A stretch of 64,000 nt of DNA from Pseudomonadota bacterium (GCA_029561145.1 JAKQJM010000061.1:62001-126000); one strand, 5' to 3'; shown: positions 38,204-49,914, counted from the stretch's first letter. The notes: generated from the sequence alone by a model not told the origin. Program-made: numbers and translations.

Positions 38204-38826
38204 GGCGCCGCCTCCCGATTCTTCTCGGCCGGCATCTTGACCAGGCGGATTCGATCCTCGCGCCTGACCATGACCTGACGTCCGGGATTCTGCGTCTTGA
38301 TGCCACTGCGATGACGCAGGGTCAACGGAATCGCCGCGATCAGGCCGACCGTCAGGATCAGTGCGGCGACTTCGAACGGCAACAGGAAATCGCGGAAAAG
38401 GGTATGGCCCAGCCATTCCATGTTCGACATGCCCGCAAGCAGCGCCGGATCATCGGTCGGCGTCGTCTGCAGCGTGCGCACGCCGATCATCATCAACATC
38501 TCGGTCAGCATGACCCCGGCCACAACGACGCCGACCGGCAGGAAGCGCACGAAACCCTCGCGCACCGGCGCGAAATCGACATCGAGCATCATCACCACGA
38601 ACAGGAACAGCACCATGACCGCGCCGACATAGACAAGGACCAGCGCGACCGCAAGGAACTCCGCTTGCGCGAGCAGCCAGACACAGGCCATCGAGAAGAA
38701 TGTCAGGACAAGGCTGAGCGCAGCGACCACCGGATTCTTCACGCTGATCACGGCGAGGGCAGCCGCTGCGGCGACTGCGCCGAAGAAATAGAAGCAGACC
38801 AGTTCAAATGTCATCGGATTCTCCAT
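38200..38826 (-). CDS. nuoJ: NADH-quinone oxidoreductase subunit J
   Basis: 208 residues and five spans. [18 protein letters not shown] is the family signature. The C-terminal ~40 residues form a basic cytoplasmic tail. Translationally coupled to nuoK. It lies close after nuoI in the complex I operon. Confidence 0.97.
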   Translation of the reverse strand: MENPMTFELVCFYFFGAVAAAAALAVISVKNPVVAALSLVLTFFSMACVWLLAQAEFLAVALVLVYVGAVMVLFLFVVMMLDVDFAPVREGFVRFLPVGVVVAGVMLTEMLMMIGVRTLQTTPTDDPALLAGMSNMEWLGHTLFRDFLLPFEVAALILTVGLIAAIPLTLRHRSGIKTQNPGRQVMVRREDRIRLVKMPAEKNREAAP

Positions 38827-38832
38827 GGCTGC

Positions 38833-39321
38833 TCATCGGAACGCCGCATCCTGGGCGCGCGCCGCGGCGATCTCGCCTTCGTAACGGTCGCCAATCGCGA
38901 GCAACTGGATCTTGTCGACGACGTTTTCACCGCGCTTCTCGAAGTGATACTCGTGCAGGTGCGTCTCGACGATCGAATCGACCGGGCAGGATTCCTCGCA
39001 GAAACCGCAGAAGATGCACTTGAACAGGTCGATGTCATAGCGCGTCGTGCGCCGCGTGCCGTCCTCGCGCATTTCCGAATCGATCGTGATCGCGAGGGCC
39101 GGACAGACGGCCTCACAAAGCTTGCAGGCGATGCAGCGCTCTTCGCCATTCGGATAGCGACGCAACGCGTGCAGGCCGCGAAAGCGATTCGACTTCGGAA
39201 TGTGTTCTTCCGGGTAGCGCATCGTGTACTTCGGCTTGAACATGTAGCGGATGGTCAGCCACATGCCGGCCAGCAGCTCCAGCAGAAGCAGACTCTTGAA
39301 ATAATGGATGACTCTGTTCAT
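38833..39321 (-). CDS. nuoI: NADH-quinone oxidoreductase subunit I
   Basis: 162 residues with two [4Fe-4S] motifs, [12 protein letters not shown] and [12 protein letters not shown], which carry clusters N6a and N6b of the peripheral arm. The N-terminal helix ([18 protein letters not shown]) contacts the membrane domain. Confidence 0.98.
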   Translation of the reverse strand: MNRVIHYFKSLLLLELLAGMWLTIRYMFKPKYTMRYPEEHIPKSNRFRGLHALRRYPNGEERCIACKLCEAVCPALAITIDSEMREDGTRRTTRYDIDLFKCIFCGFCEESCPVDSIVETHLHEYHFEKRGENVVDKIQLLAIGDRYEGEIAAARAQDAAFR

Positions 39322-39346
39322 GGCTTGGCTTGGATTCCTGGCTCGT

Positions 39347-40417
39347 TCATGCGCCGATCGTGACGAGGCCGAAGTACTTCATGCACGCCGCGACGACTAC
39401 CCACGCGATCGTGATCGGAATGAACACCTTCCAGCCGAGGCGCATGATCTGGTCGTAGCGGTAGCGCGGGAACGAGGCGCGAAACCACAGATAGAAGAAC
39501 GAGAACAGGAAGGCCTTGATGAAGGTCCACTGCCAACCACCCTTCCACAACCAGTCGATCCACGGCACGTCGGCAGTCACCCAGCCCTGCAGCGGGCTCA
39601 GCCAGCCGCCCATGAAAAGGACCGAGGCGAGGAACGCGATCAGGATCATGTTCGCGTATTCGGCGAGGAAGAAGATCGCGAAGGCCGAGCCGGAGTATTC
39701 GACATGGAAGCCCGCGACGATTTCGGATTCGCCTTCGGCGACGTCGAACGGTGCGCGGTTGGTTTCGGCGACTCCCGAGATGAAATAGATCACGAACATC
39801 GGCAGCAGCGGCAGCCAGTACCAGTCGAGGAAACCCTTGCTGCCGGATTGCGCCATGACGATGTCGGTCAGGTTGAGGCTGCCGGTCAGGATCATCACGC
39901 TGACCAGGGCGAAGCCCATCGCGATCTCGTAGGAGACGGTCTGTGCCGCCGCGCGCATCGCGCCGAGCATCGCGTAGCGCGAGTTCGACGCCCAGCCAGC
40001 GAGGATGATGCCGTAGACGCCAAGCGAGGTCATCGCCAGCAGCAGGAGCAAGCCCACATTGACATTGGCCAGCACGAGGCCGGCGTCGAACGGGACCAGC
40101 GACCACGCAGCCAGCGCCGGCACCAGCGCGATCATCGGCGCCAGGAAGAAGAGCACCTTGTTCGAGTTCGTCGGCAGGATGACTTCCTTGAACAGCAGCT
40201 TGAAGACATCGGCGAATGCCTGCAGCAGGCCGAACGGGCCGATCTGGTTCGGCCCCATGCGCACATGCATCCAGCCGATGACCTTGCGCTCCCAGTAGAC
40301 GAACATCGCGACGGCGATGATCACCGGAACCGCAATGGCAAGGATCTTCAGCACCGTCCAGACGACCAGGCCGGTACTGCCATAACCAAGCAGGGAATCG
40401 TGCAGCGCGTCGATCAT
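39347..40417 (-). CDS. nuoH: NADH-quinone oxidoreductase subunit H
   Basis: 356 residues from the ATG at 40417, which overlaps the nuoG stop by four bases (ATGA). Eight spans. Quinone-channel motifs are [21 protein letters not shown], and [16 protein letters not shown]. It joins the peripheral and membrane arms and forms part of the quinone site. Confidence 0.97.
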   Translation of the reverse strand: MIDALHDSLLGYGSTGLVVWTVLKILAIAVPVIIAVAMFVYWERKVIGWMHVRMGPNQIGPFGLLQAFADVFKLLFKEVILPTNSNKVLFFLAPMIALVPALAAWSLVPFDAGLVLANVNVGLLLLLAMTSLGVYGIILAGWASNSRYAMLGAMRAAAQTVSYEIAMGFALVSVMILTGSLNLTDIVMAQSGSKGFLDWYWLPLLPMFVIYFISGVAETNRAPFDVAEGESEIVAGFHVEYSGSAFAIFFLAEYANMILIAFLASVLFMGGWLSPLQGWVTADVPWIDWLWKGGWQWTFIKAFLFSFFYLWFRASFPRYRYDQIMRLGWKVFIPITIAWVVVAACMKYFGLVTIGA

Positions 40418-42759
40418 GCGGAGATCCTCGCGATCCTGAGCGCGCAACCCTGGCCTGGAATGCCCGCGGCTGCGGCGTAGCCCGCCTCGATCCATGCCGC
40501 ACCTGCCGGAACGCCGGGATCGAGACGCACTTCGAGCACAGCGTCCTCGACGCGCGCCTTGTCGCCATTGGCCATGCCCAGCCCCGCCGCATCCGCCGGA
40601 TTCAGCGAGACAAGCGCGCCGCGCGTGAGTGGATGGGCATTGAGCGCCGGTGAGCGGCGCAGGACTGCATCGCTGCGATAGATCGCCGTTGTCGCGATGC
40701 GCTCGAAGCTTCCCGCCGCCACGCCCCGGTGCTTGCGCTCGCCGAGCCCGGATGTCGTTGTCGGCGCCTTGGCCATCTGCGCGCGCACTTCATCGATTTC
40801 AGTGAAACTGAAACCACCGAGTGCGAGTGCCGAGCCCAGCGCACGCAGGACTTTCCAGCCCGGGCGCGCCTCACCCGGCAGCTTGGCCGCGGCTGCGACC
40901 GACTGCACGGTGCCATCGAGGTTCGTGTAGCTCGCATCAATCTCGGGCGGCAGGCCGATCGGCAGGACGGCATGCGCCTTGCCGCGCACGCCGTCGCAGG
41001 CGTAGGCGCCGATGTAGAGATGGAAATCCGCGTTGCCGCGCGCCTGGTCGAACGCCGCTGGCGTCGCAAAATCGGACGAGCCCGCGTGATAGACGACAAG
41101 GCTTCGCGGCGGATCCGCGAGCATCGCCGACACGTTGCGACCATCCTTCTGCGGTGCGACGCCCGCATCGGCCAGGCCGATCGCATTGGCGCCTGATGGA
41201 ATCTCGTTGTAACCGGAGCCCGTCACACGCGCGATGTACTTCGCCGCCGCGCGCAACCAGGCCGCATCGGCGTGCTGCACCGCTGCCTCGCCGAGTATCA
41301 CGAGCGAAGCGGTGGCATCGCTGACCTGGCTGATCAGGCTGCTTGCCTGGGAACTGGCTTCGACCTTGCCGATTTCCCGCGCGAGCGGGGACGGCGCCGG
41401 CAGCTTGCCAGCGTCACTGGCCGCCCGCGCGAGGACAAGCATGCGATCGAGCAGGGCAGCCGGCGCGAGAATCTGCTTGCTGGCGAGTGCGAAGTTGAAA
41501 TCAAAGTCGAGCGGATTGATCACGTGGATCTTCGCCCCGGCCTTTACCGCCTTGCGCAGGCGATGATTCAGCAGCGGGATCTCGTGGCGCGGATTGCAGC
41601 CGATCAGAAAGATCGCATTGGCCTTCTCGATCTCCGCAAATGCCGTCTCGAAGGGCGTTGCGCGTGGCGCGTCGGAGAAATCGACCTGGCGCAAGCGATG
41701 ATCGATGGCGTCGCTGCCGAGGCCGCGGATCAGGCGCGCGAGCAGGTGGCCTTCCTCGCTTGAAGTCAGCGGCGCGACCAGCGCACCCAGGTCACCGCTC
41801 GCCTTGCGCAGATGGTCGGCTACGAAAGCCAATGCTTCGGTCCAGGTCGTTTCCACGAGTTCGCCGTTCTTGCGGATCATCGGCACTGTCGCGCGATCGG
41901 CCGAACGCAGGCCCTCGTGGCTGTAGCGGTCGCGATCCGACAACCAGCATTCGTTGATCGCCTCGTTGTCGCGCGGGACGGTGCGCAGGACTTCGCCGCG
42001 GCGCGTATGCAACCACAGATTGGAACCGAGCGCATCGTGATAGCCGATCGACTCGCGCGCGATCAATTCCCAGGCGCGCGCCCTGAAACGAAACGGCTTG
42101 TTGGTCAGTGCACCGACCGGACAGACGTCGATCACATTGCCGGACAGCTCGCTCATCAACGGCTTGCCGACGTAGGTGCCGATCTGCAGGCGCTCGCCAC
42201 GCTCCATGCCGCCAAGTTCATGGGTTCCTGCCACTTCCGACATCACGCGCACGCAGCGCGTGCACTGGATGCAGCGCGTCATCTCGGTTTCGACGAGCGG
42301 CCCCAGGTTCTCATCGGGGATCGTGCGCTTGGTTTCGACGAAGCGGCTGACCGAGCGGCCATAGCCCATCGACAGGTCCTGCAACTCGCACTCGCCGCCC
42401 TGATCGCAGATCGGGCAATCGAGCGGATGGTTGATCAGCAGGAATTCCATGACGTTGCGCTGCGCGGACAACGCGCGCTGCGACTGGGTGAAGATCTTCA
42501 TGCCGTCGGCAACCGGCGTCGCGCAGGCCGGTTGCGGTTTCGGCATCGGTCGACCGCCCATTTCCACCTCGACCATGCACATGCGGCAGTTCGCGGCGAT
42601 GGCGAGCTTCTCGTGGTAGCAGAAGCGCGGTATCGCAATACCGATGCGGTCGGCCGCCTGGATGATCATCGAACCCTTCGGCGCGAATGTCGGCTTGCCG
42701 TCGATCTCGATCGTGACGTGATCTGGAGGTACAGCGGTCGCCACGGGCTGCGCGCTCAT
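40414..42759 (-). CDS. nuoG: NADH-quinone oxidoreductase subunit G
   Basis: 781 residues. The N-terminal ferredoxin-like part has the [2Fe-2S] set around [15 protein letters not shown], a His/Cys cluster region ([18 protein letters not shown]) and a [4Fe-4S] pair ([10 protein letters not shown]). The molybdopterin-oxidoreductase-like domain follows and is the usual inactive scaffold. The start overlaps nuoF by four bases. Confidence 0.97.
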   Translation of the reverse strand: MSAQPVATAVPPDHVTIEIDGKPTFAPKGSMIIQAADRIGIAIPRFCYHEKLAIAANCRMCMVEVEMGGRPMPKPQPACATPVADGMKIFTQSQRALSAQRNVMEFLLINHPLDCPICDQGGECELQDLSMGYGRSVSRFVETKRTIPDENLGPLVETEMTRCIQCTRCVRVMSEVAGTHELGGMERGERLQIGTYVGKPLMSELSGNVIDVCPVGALTNKPFRFRARAWELIARESIGYHDALGSNLWLHTRRGEVLRTVPRDNEAINECWLSDRDRYSHEGLRSADRATVPMIRKNGELVETTWTEALAFVADHLRKASGDLGALVAPLTSSEEGHLLARLIRGLGSDAIDHRLRQVDFSDAPRATPFETAFAEIEKANAIFLIGCNPRHEIPLLNHRLRKAVKAGAKIHVINPLDFDFNFALASKQILAPAALLDRMLVLARAASDAGKLPAPSPLAREIGKVEASSQASSLISQVSDATASLVILGEAAVQHADAAWLRAAAKYIARVTGSGYNEIPSGANAIGLADAGVAPQKDGRNVSAMLADPPRSLVVYHAGSSDFATPAAFDQARGNADFHLYIGAYACDGVRGKAHAVLPIGLPPEIDASYTNLDGTVQSVAAAAKLPGEARPGWKVLRALGSALALGGFSFTEIDEVRAQMAKAPTTTSGLGERKHRGVAAGSFERIATTAIYRSDAVLRRSPALNAHPLTRGALVSLNPADAAGLGMANGDKARVEDAVLEVRLDPGVPAGAAWIEAGYAAAAGIPGQGCALRIARISA

Positions 42760-44069
42760 GCGGCATCCTCCAGGTGCACACCGACCATCGACCGGCCATT
42801 CACGATGAAGTATTCGAACTCATGCCAGTAGTGGCGCAGGAATCCCTGAACCGGCCAGGCAGCTGCTTCGCCGAATGCGCAGATCGTGTGTCCTTCGATC
42901 TGGCCGGCAGCGGCTTTCAAGGTGTCGAGATCGCCCAGCTCGGCCTTGCCCTCGACGATGCGCGTCAGCATGCGATACATCCAGCCGGTGCCCTCGCGGC
43001 ACGGCGTGCATTGACCGCAGGATTCCGCGTAGTAGAAACGCGCAATGCGCTGGCATGCGCGCACCATGCACGTCGATTCGTCCATCACGATGACCGCGCC
43101 CGAGCCGAGGCCCGAGCCGGCCTTCTGGATCGCGTCGTAGTCCATCGTGATCGCCATCATCGTCTCTCCGGGCAACACCGGCATCGACGAACCGCCCGGG
43201 ATCACGGCCTTGAGTTTTGCGCCATTGCGCATGCCGCCTGCCGTTTCAAGCAGATCGGCAAACGAGGTGCCGAGCGGAATCTCGTAGTTGCCTGGCTTCG
43301 CGACGTGACCCGATACCGAGAAGATCTTCGGTCCGCCGTTGTTCGGCTTGCCGATGTTGAGGAACCAGCTCGCGCCCTTGCGCAGGATCGCCGGCACCGA
43401 GGCATAGGTCTCGGTGTTGTTGATTGTCGTCGGCTTGCCGTACAGGCCGAAGTTGGCTGGAAACGGCGGCTTGAAGCGCGGCTGGCCCTTCTTGCCTTCG
43501 AGCGATTCCATCATCGCGGTTTCTTCGCCGCAGATGTAGGCGCCGGCGCCGAGTGCGGTATGGATATCGACGTCGATGCCGGATCCGCCGATGTTCCTGC
43601 CAAGCAGCCCGGCCGCATAGGCATCCTTGAGTGCCTGTTCGAAATGCTCGAACGGCTCATGGTGGAACTCGCCGCGCAGGTAGTTGTAGGCCACCGTCGA
43701 GCCGGTCGCGTAGCACGCGATGGCCAGGCCTTCGACGACCGCATGCGGATTGAAGCGCAGGATGTCGCGATCCTTGCAGGTGCCCGGTTCGGATTCGTCG
43801 GAATTGCACAGGATGTACTTCTGCCCCGGCGCATTGCGCGGCATGAACGACCACTTCAAGCCGGTCGGAAAGCCGGCGCCGCCGCGACCACGCAGCGAAC
43901 TGTTCTTGAGCTCGTCGATGATCGTCGCCGGATCGGGCTTTTCGGCAAGGATCTTCTTCCAGGCCTGGTAGCCATCGACCTTGAGGTAATTGTCGTACGT
44001 CCACGGCTGATCGAAATGCAGCGTGGTGTAGACGACCTGGTGATCTTTTGGAGCGGGTCCGAATGCCAT
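42756..44069 (-). CDS. nuoF: NADH-quinone oxidoreductase subunit F (NADH/FMN site)
   Basis: 437 residues. [15 protein letters not shown] binds NADH and [25 protein letters not shown] is the flavin region, and [14 protein letters not shown] holds the N3 [4Fe-4S] cluster. It is the electron entry point of complex I. Unlike other junctions in this operon it is separated from nuoE by about 100 bases, which contain a REP-like doublet. Confidence 0.98.
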   Translation of the reverse strand: MAFGPAPKDHQVVYTTLHFDQPWTYDNYLKVDGYQAWKKILAEKPDPATIIDELKNSSLRGRGGAGFPTGLKWSFMPRNAPGQKYILCNSDESEPGTCKDRDILRFNPHAVVEGLAIACYATGSTVAYNYLRGEFHHEPFEHFEQALKDAYAAGLLGRNIGGSGIDVDIHTALGAGAYICGEETAMMESLEGKKGQPRFKPPFPANFGLYGKPTTINNTETYASVPAILRKGASWFLNIGKPNNGGPKIFSVSGHVAKPGNYEIPLGTSFADLLETAGGMRNGAKLKAVIPGGSSMPVLPGETMMAITMDYDAIQKAGSGLGSGAVIVMDESTCMVRACQRIARFYYAESCGQCTPCREGTGWMYRMLTRIVEGKAELGDLDTLKAAAGQIEGHTICAFGEAAAWPVQGFLRHYWHEFEYFIVNGRSMVGVHLEDAA

Positions 44070-44097
44070 TACGGTCTCTTCGTTCTTCTGTATCCAA

Positions 44098-44166
44098 AAG
44101 CGGCTTTGATCGCGCGGCAGCTTGCAGGCAGGGCAAGAGCATCGCGGCTGAAGCCGCTTCCTACGG
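44098..44166. repeat. REP-like inverted doublet between nuoE and nuoF
   Basis: AGCGGCTTTGATCGCG at about 44099 faces the reverse copy ATCGCGGCTGAAGCCGCTTCC at 44141-44161. The latter reads GTAGGAAGCGGCTTCAGCCGCGATGC on the minus strand, close to the dispersed repeat common in Pseudomonas/Xanthomonas genomes. As an RNA hairpin within the operon it could stabilise or attenuate the mRNA. Confidence 0.6.
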
Positions 44167-44168
44167 GT

Positions 44169-44696
44169 TCATTTCAATGAATCGAGGATCTTGTCGACTT
44201 TCTCGGTATCGAGGTTCTCGTGATAGTGGCCGTTGACGACCATCATCGGCGCACCGCAGCAGGCGGCCAGGCATTCCTCTTCGCGCTTGAGGTAGATGCG
44301 GCCATCGGCCGTGCTCTCGCCGAGCTTCGCACCGAGCTTCTTCTCGCAATGCCGCACGAGGTCCTCGGCGCCATTGAGCCAGCACGAGATATTCGTGCAG
44401 ATCGCAACGTTGTTGCGACCCACCGGGCCAGTCTCGAACATCGAGTAGAAACTGGCCACCTCGAAAGCCCATACCTGGGGCAGGTCGAGGTAGCGGGCGA
44501 CCGCCACGATCAGCTCATCGGTGAGAAAACCGCCGTTCTGCTCCTGGGTCACGAACAATGCCTGGATCAACGCCGAACGCTTTCGATCGGGCGGAAACTT
44601 GGCCACCCACGCATCGATGTGCTCGCGCGTATGCGGCCTCAGCAACGCCAGCGGATCGACGTCCTTGATCTGGTTGTAGGTCCCGGTCGCCTTCAT
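44169..44696 (-). CDS. nuoE: NADH-quinone oxidoreductase subunit E
   Basis: 175 residues of thioredoxin-like fold. The [2Fe-2S] N1a cysteines are in [10 protein letters not shown] and [11 protein letters not shown]. It pairs with nuoF in the NADH-oxidising tip. It overlaps the nuoD stop by four bases. Confidence 0.97.
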   Translation of the reverse strand: MKATGTYNQIKDVDPLALLRPHTREHIDAWVAKFPPDRKRSALIQALFVTQEQNGGFLTDELIVAVARYLDLPQVWAFEVASFYSMFETGPVGRNNVAICTNISCWLNGAEDLVRHCEKKLGAKLGESTADGRIYLKREEECLAACCGAPMMVVNGHYHENLDTEKVDKILDSLK

Positions 44697-45946
44697 CGAT
44701 CAATCTCCCCGAACACGACATCGTAGGTGCCGATCATGGCAACGACGTCGGCGAGCATGTGGCCGCGCACGATCGTGTCCATCGAGGACAGGTGGGCGAA
44801 GCCCGGCGCGCGCAGCTTGCAGCGGAATGGCTTGTTGGCACCGTCCGAAATCAGGTAACAGCCGAACTCGCCCTTTGGCGCTTCGACTGCCGCATAGGTT
44901 TCGCCGGCCGGCACGCAATACCCTTCGGTGAACAGCTTGAAGTGATGGATGAGGGCTTCCATGTCGTCCTTCATCTCTTCGCGCTTCGGCGGCGCGACCT
45001 TGTAGTTCTGCACGATCACCGGCCCCGGATTGGCCTTCAGCCAGGCCACGCACTGCTGGATGATGCGATTGGACTGGCGCATTTCCTCGACGCGCACGAG
45101 ATAACGGTCATAGCAGTCGCCATTGACCCCGACCGGGATATCGAAATCGACCTCGGCATACTTCGCGTACGGCTGTTTCTTGCGCAGATCCCAGGCGATA
45201 CCGGAGCCGCGCAGCATCGGGCCGGTCATGCCCCAGGCCCTGGCCAGATCGGGTGGCACGACGCCGATATCGACCGTGCGCTGTTTCCAGATGCGATTGC
45301 CGGTCAACAGCTCCTCGTACTCATCGACCTTGCCCGGGAAATCGGCGCAGAACGATTCGAGATAGTCGAGCATCGAACCTTCGCGCCACTGGTTGAAGCG
45401 CTTGAGATCATCACCCTTGTGCCAGCGCGATTCCTTGTACTTCGGCATCACCGCGGGAAGATCACGATAGACACCGCCCGGACGATAATAGGTCGCGTGC
45501 ATGCGCGCGCCCGAGACCGCCTCGTAGCAATCCATCAGCTCTTCGCGCTCGCGGAACGCGTAGAGGAACACCGCCATCGCACCGAGATCAAGCGCGTTCG
45601 AGCCTATCCACATCAGATGATTGAGGATGCGCGTGATCTCGTCGAACATCGTGCGGATCCACTGCGCGCGTTCCGGCACGTCGACGCCGAGCAGGTTCTC
45701 GATCGCGCGCACATAGGCGTGCTCGTTGCACATCATCGAAACGTAGTCGAGACGATCCATGTAGCCGATCGACTGGTTGTATGGCTTTGATTCGACGAGC
45801 TTCTCGGTACCTCGATGAAGCAGGCCGATATGCGGATCAGCGCGCACCACGGTCTCGCCATCCATTTCCAGCACGAGGCGCAATACGCCATGCGCGGCCG
45901 GATGCTGCGGGCCGAAGTTCATCGTGTAGTTGCGGATTTCCTCCAT
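44693..45946 (-). CDS. nuoD: NADH-quinone oxidoreductase subunit D
   Basis: 417 residues; the 49-kDa subunit related to hydrogenase large chains. The N-terminus [22 protein letters not shown] and [14 protein letters not shown] are diagnostic, and the quinone-site His and Tyr lie in these stretches. It overlaps the nuoC stop by one base; nuoC and nuoD are separate genes here, not fused. Confidence 0.98.
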   Translation of the reverse strand: MEEIRNYTMNFGPQHPAAHGVLRLVLEMDGETVVRADPHIGLLHRGTEKLVESKPYNQSIGYMDRLDYVSMMCNEHAYVRAIENLLGVDVPERAQWIRTMFDEITRILNHLMWIGSNALDLGAMAVFLYAFREREELMDCYEAVSGARMHATYYRPGGVYRDLPAVMPKYKESRWHKGDDLKRFNQWREGSMLDYLESFCADFPGKVDEYEELLTGNRIWKQRTVDIGVVPPDLARAWGMTGPMLRGSGIAWDLRKKQPYAKYAEVDFDIPVGVNGDCYDRYLVRVEEMRQSNRIIQQCVAWLKANPGPVIVQNYKVAPPKREEMKDDMEALIHHFKLFTEGYCVPAGETYAAVEAPKGEFGCYLISDGANKPFRCKLRAPGFAHLSSMDTIVRGHMLADVVAMIGTYDVVFGEIDR

Positions 45947-46665
45947 TACTTCATCCCCGCTTCGCGCTCGGCGCTGGCCTGCTCGTAACGCGAATCGTCG
46001 CGGATCGTGCGTGGCACGAGCACGCGCGGCTCGATCGAGACAGGTTCATAGACCACGCGTCTCTTTTCAGGATCGTAGCGGACCTCGACGTTGCCGATCA
46101 GCGGGAAATCCTTGCGGAAGGCATGCCCGACGAAACCGTAGTCGGTGAGGATGCGGCGCAGGTCCGGATGGCCTTCGAAGACGATGCCGTACAGGTCGAA
46201 GGCTTCGCGCTCGAACCAGTTGGCCGCCGGCCAGATATCGACAAGCGAGGGCATCGAAGGGACGTCGTCGTCGACGCAGAAGGCACGCATGCGCAGGCGC
46301 TGGTTCGTGGCCAGCGACAGCAGATGCACGACGACCGCGAAGCGGCGCGGGATATCCGTGTTGCGGGGCCGATCCGCCCAGTTGAAGCGGCCGGCGCCCT
46401 TGCCTTCGACGCCGCGCGAGAAGCCTTCGGACGAGACATCGGTGGTGTCCCATTCGGTCTGGCCGTAACTCAGGTAATCGACGCCGCAGACATCGATGCA
46501 CTGCTCGAATCGCCAGGCCGGGTCATCGCGCAGGATGCGTGCCACGGCCAGCCAGTTTTCGGGCAACACCTCGATCGTCGTTTCGCCGCGCGACTCGACG
46601 CTGCCGACCATCTTCTGGCCAAGCTGTACGTCGAGGCGGCGTGCCAGGGATGCAGGTTCGCTCAT
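45946..46665 (-). CDS. nuoC: NADH-quinone oxidoreductase subunit C
   Basis: 239 residues; the 30-kDa subunit. The conserved block is [40 protein letters not shown]. It sits nine bases after nuoB in the operon. Confidence 0.97.
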   Translation of the reverse strand: MSEPASLARRLDVQLGQKMVGSVESRGETTIEVLPENWLAVARILRDDPAWRFEQCIDVCGVDYLSYGQTEWDTTDVSSEGFSRGVEGKGAGRFNWADRPRNTDIPRRFAVVVHLLSLATNQRLRMRAFCVDDDVPSMPSLVDIWPAANWFEREAFDLYGIVFEGHPDLRRILTDYGFVGHAFRKDFPLIGNVEVRYDPEKRRVVYEPVSIEPRVLVPRTIRDDSRYEQASAEREAGMK

Positions 46666-46674
46666 GCCTCGTCC

Positions 46675-47229
46675 TCAGCGCGCGATCGTGTTGGTGCGGC
46701 GGATCTTCTTCTGCAATTGCAGAATGCCGTGGATCAGTGCTTCGGCCGTCGGTGGACAACCCGGCACATAGATATCGACCGGAACGATGCGGTCGCAGCC
46801 ACGCACCACGGCATACGAATAGTGATAGTAGCCGCCACCGTTCGCGCAGGAACCCATCGAGATGACCCATTTCGGCTCGGGCATCTGGTCGTAGACCTTG
46901 CGCAGTGCCGGTGCCATCTTGTTGACCAGGGTGCCGGCCACGATCATGACGTCGGACTGGCGCGGCGACGGGCGGAAGATCACGCCATTGCGATCGAGAT
47001 CGAGGCGCGCCGCGCCCGCGTGCATCATTTCGACCGCGCAACAGGCCAGGCCGAAGGTCACCGGCCACATCGAACCGGTGCGCGCCCAGTTGACCAGTTC
47101 GTCCATGCGTGCGGTGACGAAGCCACGCTCGATCAGGGGATTGTCGTCGCCCGGGCGCAGGATGTCGTCCACCGGGCCGGCCGGCGTCGGGTTGTGCATC
47201 ACCCGCGCGATCGTGTCGCTCATTCCCAT
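46675..47229 (-). CDS. nuoB: NADH-quinone oxidoreductase subunit B
   Basis: 184 residues. The N2 cluster cysteines appear as [20 protein letters not shown] and [11 protein letters not shown]. This is the terminal iron-sulfur cluster that reduces quinone. The start overlaps the end of nuoA by ten bases and uses GGGAG inside nuoA as ribosome-binding site. Confidence 0.98.
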   Translation of the reverse strand: MGMSDTIARVMHNPTPAGPVDDILRPGDDNPLIERGFVTARMDELVNWARTGSMWPVTFGLACCAVEMMHAGAARLDLDRNGVIFRPSPRQSDVMIVAGTLVNKMAPALRKVYDQMPEPKWVISMGSCANGGGYYHYSYAVVRGCDRIVPVDIYVPGCPPTAEALIHGILQLQKKIRRTNTIAR

Positions 47230-47582
47230 TCGAGAGCTCCCTTCTTCCAGACATAGACGAAGCCGAGCACGAGCAAGCCGACAAACATGCCCATTTCGGC
47301 AAGGCCGAACGCGCCAAGCTCATCGAAGACGATGGCCCAGGGAATCACGAAAGCGATTTCGAGATCGAAGATGATGAACAGGATGGCGATCAGGTAGTAG
47401 CGCACATCGAACTTCATGCGCGCATCCTCGAACGCCTCGAAGCCGCATTCGTACGGAGCAAGCTTCTCCGCCGCGGGCTTCTTCGGTCCGAGCAGGTTGC
47501 CAAGGACCAGCAACGCAATGCCGATGCCGGTGGCCACCACGAGAAACAGCAGGACCGGGAAATACTCGACTAGCACTTGCAC
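47220..47582 (-). CDS. nuoA: NADH-quinone oxidoreductase subunit A
   Basis: 120 residues with three spans, starting at [35 protein letters not shown] is the family signature. First gene of the complex I operon, about 65 bases after tRNA-Leu. No separate promoter was recognised, so expression may come partly from upstream tpiA-secG-tRNA. Confidence 0.97.
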   Translation of the reverse strand: MQVLVEYFPVLLFLVVATGIGIALLVLGNLLGPKKPAAEKLAPYECGFEAFEDARMKFDVRYYLIAILFIIFDLEIAFVIPWAIVFDELGAFGLAEMGMFVGLLVLGFVYVWKKGALEWE

Positions 47583-47606
47583 CTCCGCGTCCTCGACGCA
47601 TCAGCG

Positions 47607-47627
47607 GTTGCCGCAGTGTGCGGCAAC
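47607..47627 (-). terminator. Hairpin between tRNA-Leu and nuoA
   Basis: GTTGCCGCA-GTG-TGCGGCAAC, a 9-bp perfect stem with a three-base loop and no T-run, 18 bases after the tRNA 3' end. It may mark the tRNA 3' processing site or a partial terminator before nuoA. Confidence 0.4.
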
Positions 47628-47645
47628 GACGGTTGTACATGATAT

Positions 47646-47730
47646 TGGTGCCCAAGGGGGGACTCGAACCCCCACAGCTTTCGCCGCTACCACCTCAAGG
47701 TAGTGCGTCTACCAATTCCGCCACCTGGGC
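47646..47730 (-). tRNA. tRNA-Leu, anticodon GAG
   Basis: 85 bases with a long variable arm and encoded CCA. It begins GCCCAGGTGGCGGAATTGG and has anticodon loop TTGAGGT. It starts seven bases after the secG stop codon, so it is probably processed from the tpiA-secG transcript. Confidence 0.96.
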
Positions 47731-47737
47731 AACGCTA

Positions 47738-48193
47738 TCAAGCTCCGTCCTTCCTCGCTTTATCCGGCTGCGCCGCATCGGACTTGGCTGGCTCGGGAGC
47801 CGGCTGGTCCGCCGCAGGTGCAGGCATTGGCGCTGGTACGTCAGTCGATGCCGGTGCCGCCGCCGGAGCTGCCGGTACATCACCGGAAGCCGGAGCCGGA
47901 ACCTTCGGGGCAACGCCCGCCATCACGCCAAGATCGTCCGAGGATTCACCAACCGCGGCGGGACGACCGTGATACATGCCCATGCCGAGGCTGAGCAGGA
48001 AGAACAAACCGGCCAGGACCGCCGTGCTGCGCGACAGGAAATTTGCCGAGCCACGCGCACCAAAGACAGTCGAGGAAGCGCCGCCGCCGAATCCCGAGCC
48101 TGCATCGGCACCGGCACCGCGCTGCATGAGAATGAGCGCGATCATCGAAATGGCAATCAGCACATAGAAAACTTGAGCAATGATCGTGAACAT
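47738..48193 (-). CDS. secG: Protein translocase subunit SecG
   Basis: 151 residues. Two spans with the conserved LILMQRGAGADAGSGFGGGASSTVFGARGSANFLSR-type loop, then a long Pro/Ala-rich acidic tail (about residues 85-151) of the sort seen in this order. It supports SecYEG protein export. Five bases after tpiA, the conserved pairing. Confidence 0.96.
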   Translation of the reverse strand: MFTIIAQVFYVLIAISMIALILMQRGAGADAGSGFGGGASSTVFGARGSANFLSRSTAVLAGLFFLLSLGMGMYHGRPAAVGESSDDLGVMAGVAPKVPAPASGDVPAAPAAAPASTDVPAPMPAPAADQPAPEPAKSDAAQPDKARKDGA

Positions 48194-48198
48194 CTGAA

Positions 48199-48966
48199 TC
48201 AGGAACCCTGGTTCGCAGCCGACGAAGCCGCTTCACAAATCGCAAGGAAATCGGCCGCCACCAGCGAAGCGCCGCCAATCAGTCCACCGTCGATATCGGA
48301 CTGGGCAAACAGTTCGCCAGCATTGGCGGCCTTTACGCTGCCTCCGTACAGGAGCCGCAGCGAGCTGGCTATTCTAGCATCCTGTCTTGAGAATTTGTCA
48401 CGCATGAAGGCATGAACCTCCTGCGCCTGGCCGGGACTTGCGGTTTTTCCGGTGCCTATCGCCCAGACCGGCTCGTAGGCGACCACGGCATTTTCAAACG
48501 CTGCGATACCGGCAAGTCCAAGCACGGCATCGAGTTGCGCGCCGACGATGATCTCGGATTCGCCGGCCTCGCGATGTTCGAGCAATTCGCCGACGCAAAG
48601 GATCGGGATCAGCCCGGCCGCCTGCGCCGCGACAAACTTGCGCGCGACGACGGCATCGGTCTCGCCATGGAACTGGCGGCGCTCGGAATGACCGACCAGG
48701 ACGTGGCGGCAGCCGATCTCGCTGAGCATGCTGCCCGCAACTTCCCCGGTGTAGGCGCCTTGCGCATGCTCGCTGAGGTCCTGCGCGCCAAACGCGATGG
48801 CGGTTCCGGCGTTTGCGGCGATCAGCTCGGCCAGATACGGAAAAGGAGGAATCACCGCCACATCGACAGCGCCGGGCAACGAGGCAGCCAAGGTCCTGAC
48901 AAGTTCCGCCGAACCCGCGCGTGATCCGTGCATCTTCCAGTTTCCGGCAACGAGTTTGCGGCGCAT
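48199..48966 (-). CDS. tpiA: Triosephosphate isomerase
   Basis: 255 residues. The catalytic set is visible: Lys in AGNWKMHG, His in VGHSERR, Glu in AYEPVWAIGTG, and phosphate-binding LLYGGSVKAANA. It interconverts DHAP and glyceraldehyde-3-phosphate in glycolysis and gluconeogenesis. Divergent from the SDR gene. Confidence 0.98.
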   Translation of the reverse strand: MRRKLVAGNWKMHGSRAGSAELVRTLAASLPGAVDVAVIPPFPYLAELIAANAGTAIAFGAQDLSEHAQGAYTGEVAGSMLSEIGCRHVLVGHSERRQFHGETDAVVARKFVAAQAAGLIPILCVGELLEHREAGESEIIVGAQLDAVLGLAGIAAFENAVVAYEPVWAIGTGKTASPGQAQEVHAFMRDKFSRQDARIASSLRLLYGGSVKAANAGELFAQSDIDGGLIGGASLVAADFLAICEAASSAANQGS

Positions 48967-49101
48967 CGGCAGAACCAGGCAGTCCCAGGGGCGCGCAGGA
49001 TAACGGCGGGCGACGACAGCGGCAAATCCGTCATCCCGGAGTCACCGCTTGTGTCCCGGCGGCGCTACTCTTCCGTCCACCCCTCGCACAACGGATTCCC
49101 G

Positions 49102-49914
49102 ATGAAGCCGAACACTGTCCACGCATTGGTCACGGGCGCTTCGGCCGGCATCGGCGCTGCTTTCGCGCGTGAGCTGGCCGCACGCGGCACGAATCTCGTG
49201 CTGACCGCACGCCGCGTCGAGCGACTCGAGAACCTTGCTGCAGAACTTCGCAGTGCCCATGGGATCCAGGTCGAGGTGATCCCCTGCGATCTGGCCGATC
49301 GCGATGCCGCGCGGCTCCTGGCCGAGCAGATCGAACAGCGCCGGGTCGCCATCGACCTGCTGGTCAACAATGCCGGCTACGGCGTCACCGGCTATTTCCT
49401 CAGCCAGCCGTGGAGCGCACAGGCGGATTTCATCCAGGTGCTGATGACGGCGCCGACCGAGCTTTGCCATCGATTGCTGCCCGGCATGCGCGAACGCAAA
49501 CACGGACGCATCATCAATGTCGCCTCGCTGGCCGGACATATCCCCGGATCGGCGGGACAGACCCTGTATGCGGGAGCGAAATCGTATCTGATCAAGTTTT
49601 CGCAGGCCCTGCATCTCGAATACGGCCAGGACGGCGTGCACACCTGCGCGCTCTGCCCGGGCTTCACCTGGTCGGAGTTCCACGACGTCACCGGCTCGCG
49701 CGCACTGATGTCGAAACTTCCCGGGTGGCTGTGGATGGATGCCGAGACGGTCGTCCGTCAGGGGCTCGATGCAGTCGAACGCGGAGAGGCGGTCTACATC
49801 AATGGCCGCATCAATCGCGCGATCAAGTCGATGCTCAAGCTGATGCCCGATCGCCTCGCCCTGCATCTGATCGGTCGCGAATCACGCCAGTTCCGCAAGG
49901 CGACTCCCGACTGA
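49102..49914 (+). CDS. Short-chain dehydrogenase/reductase
   Basis: 270 residues from the ATG at 49102. Classical SDR: cofactor loop TGASAGIG, NNAGYGV, and the catalytic Ser/Tyr/Lys in NVASLAG and YAGAKSYL. Arg at the end of strand 2 (LTARR) suggests NADP(H). The C-terminal ~40 residues (MDAETVVRQGLDAVERGEAV) resemble SDRs that reduce acyl or ketoacyl groups. It converges on a WS/DGAT gene 17 bases away, so lipid metabolism is a reasonable but unproven context. Confidence 0.88.
   Translation: MKPNTVHALVTGASAGIGAAFARELAARGTNLVLTARRVERLENLAAELRSAHGIQVEVIPCDLADRDAARLLAEQIEQRRVAIDLLVNNAGYGVTGYFLSQPWSAQADFIQVLMTAPTELCHRLLPGMRERKHGRIINVASLAGHIPGSAGQTLYAGAKSYLIKFSQALHLEYGQDGVHTCALCPGFTWSEFHDVTGSRALMSKLPGWLWMDAETVVRQGLDAVERGEAVYINGRINRAIKSMLKLMPDRLALHLIGRESRQFRKATPD

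Noticed and set aside
35927-38278. Open frame of 783 codons opposite nuoL and nuoK
   Set aside because: Antisense to conserved complex I genes, rich in His, Arg, Gln and Asp, and without a recognisable domain; a codon-bias shadow.
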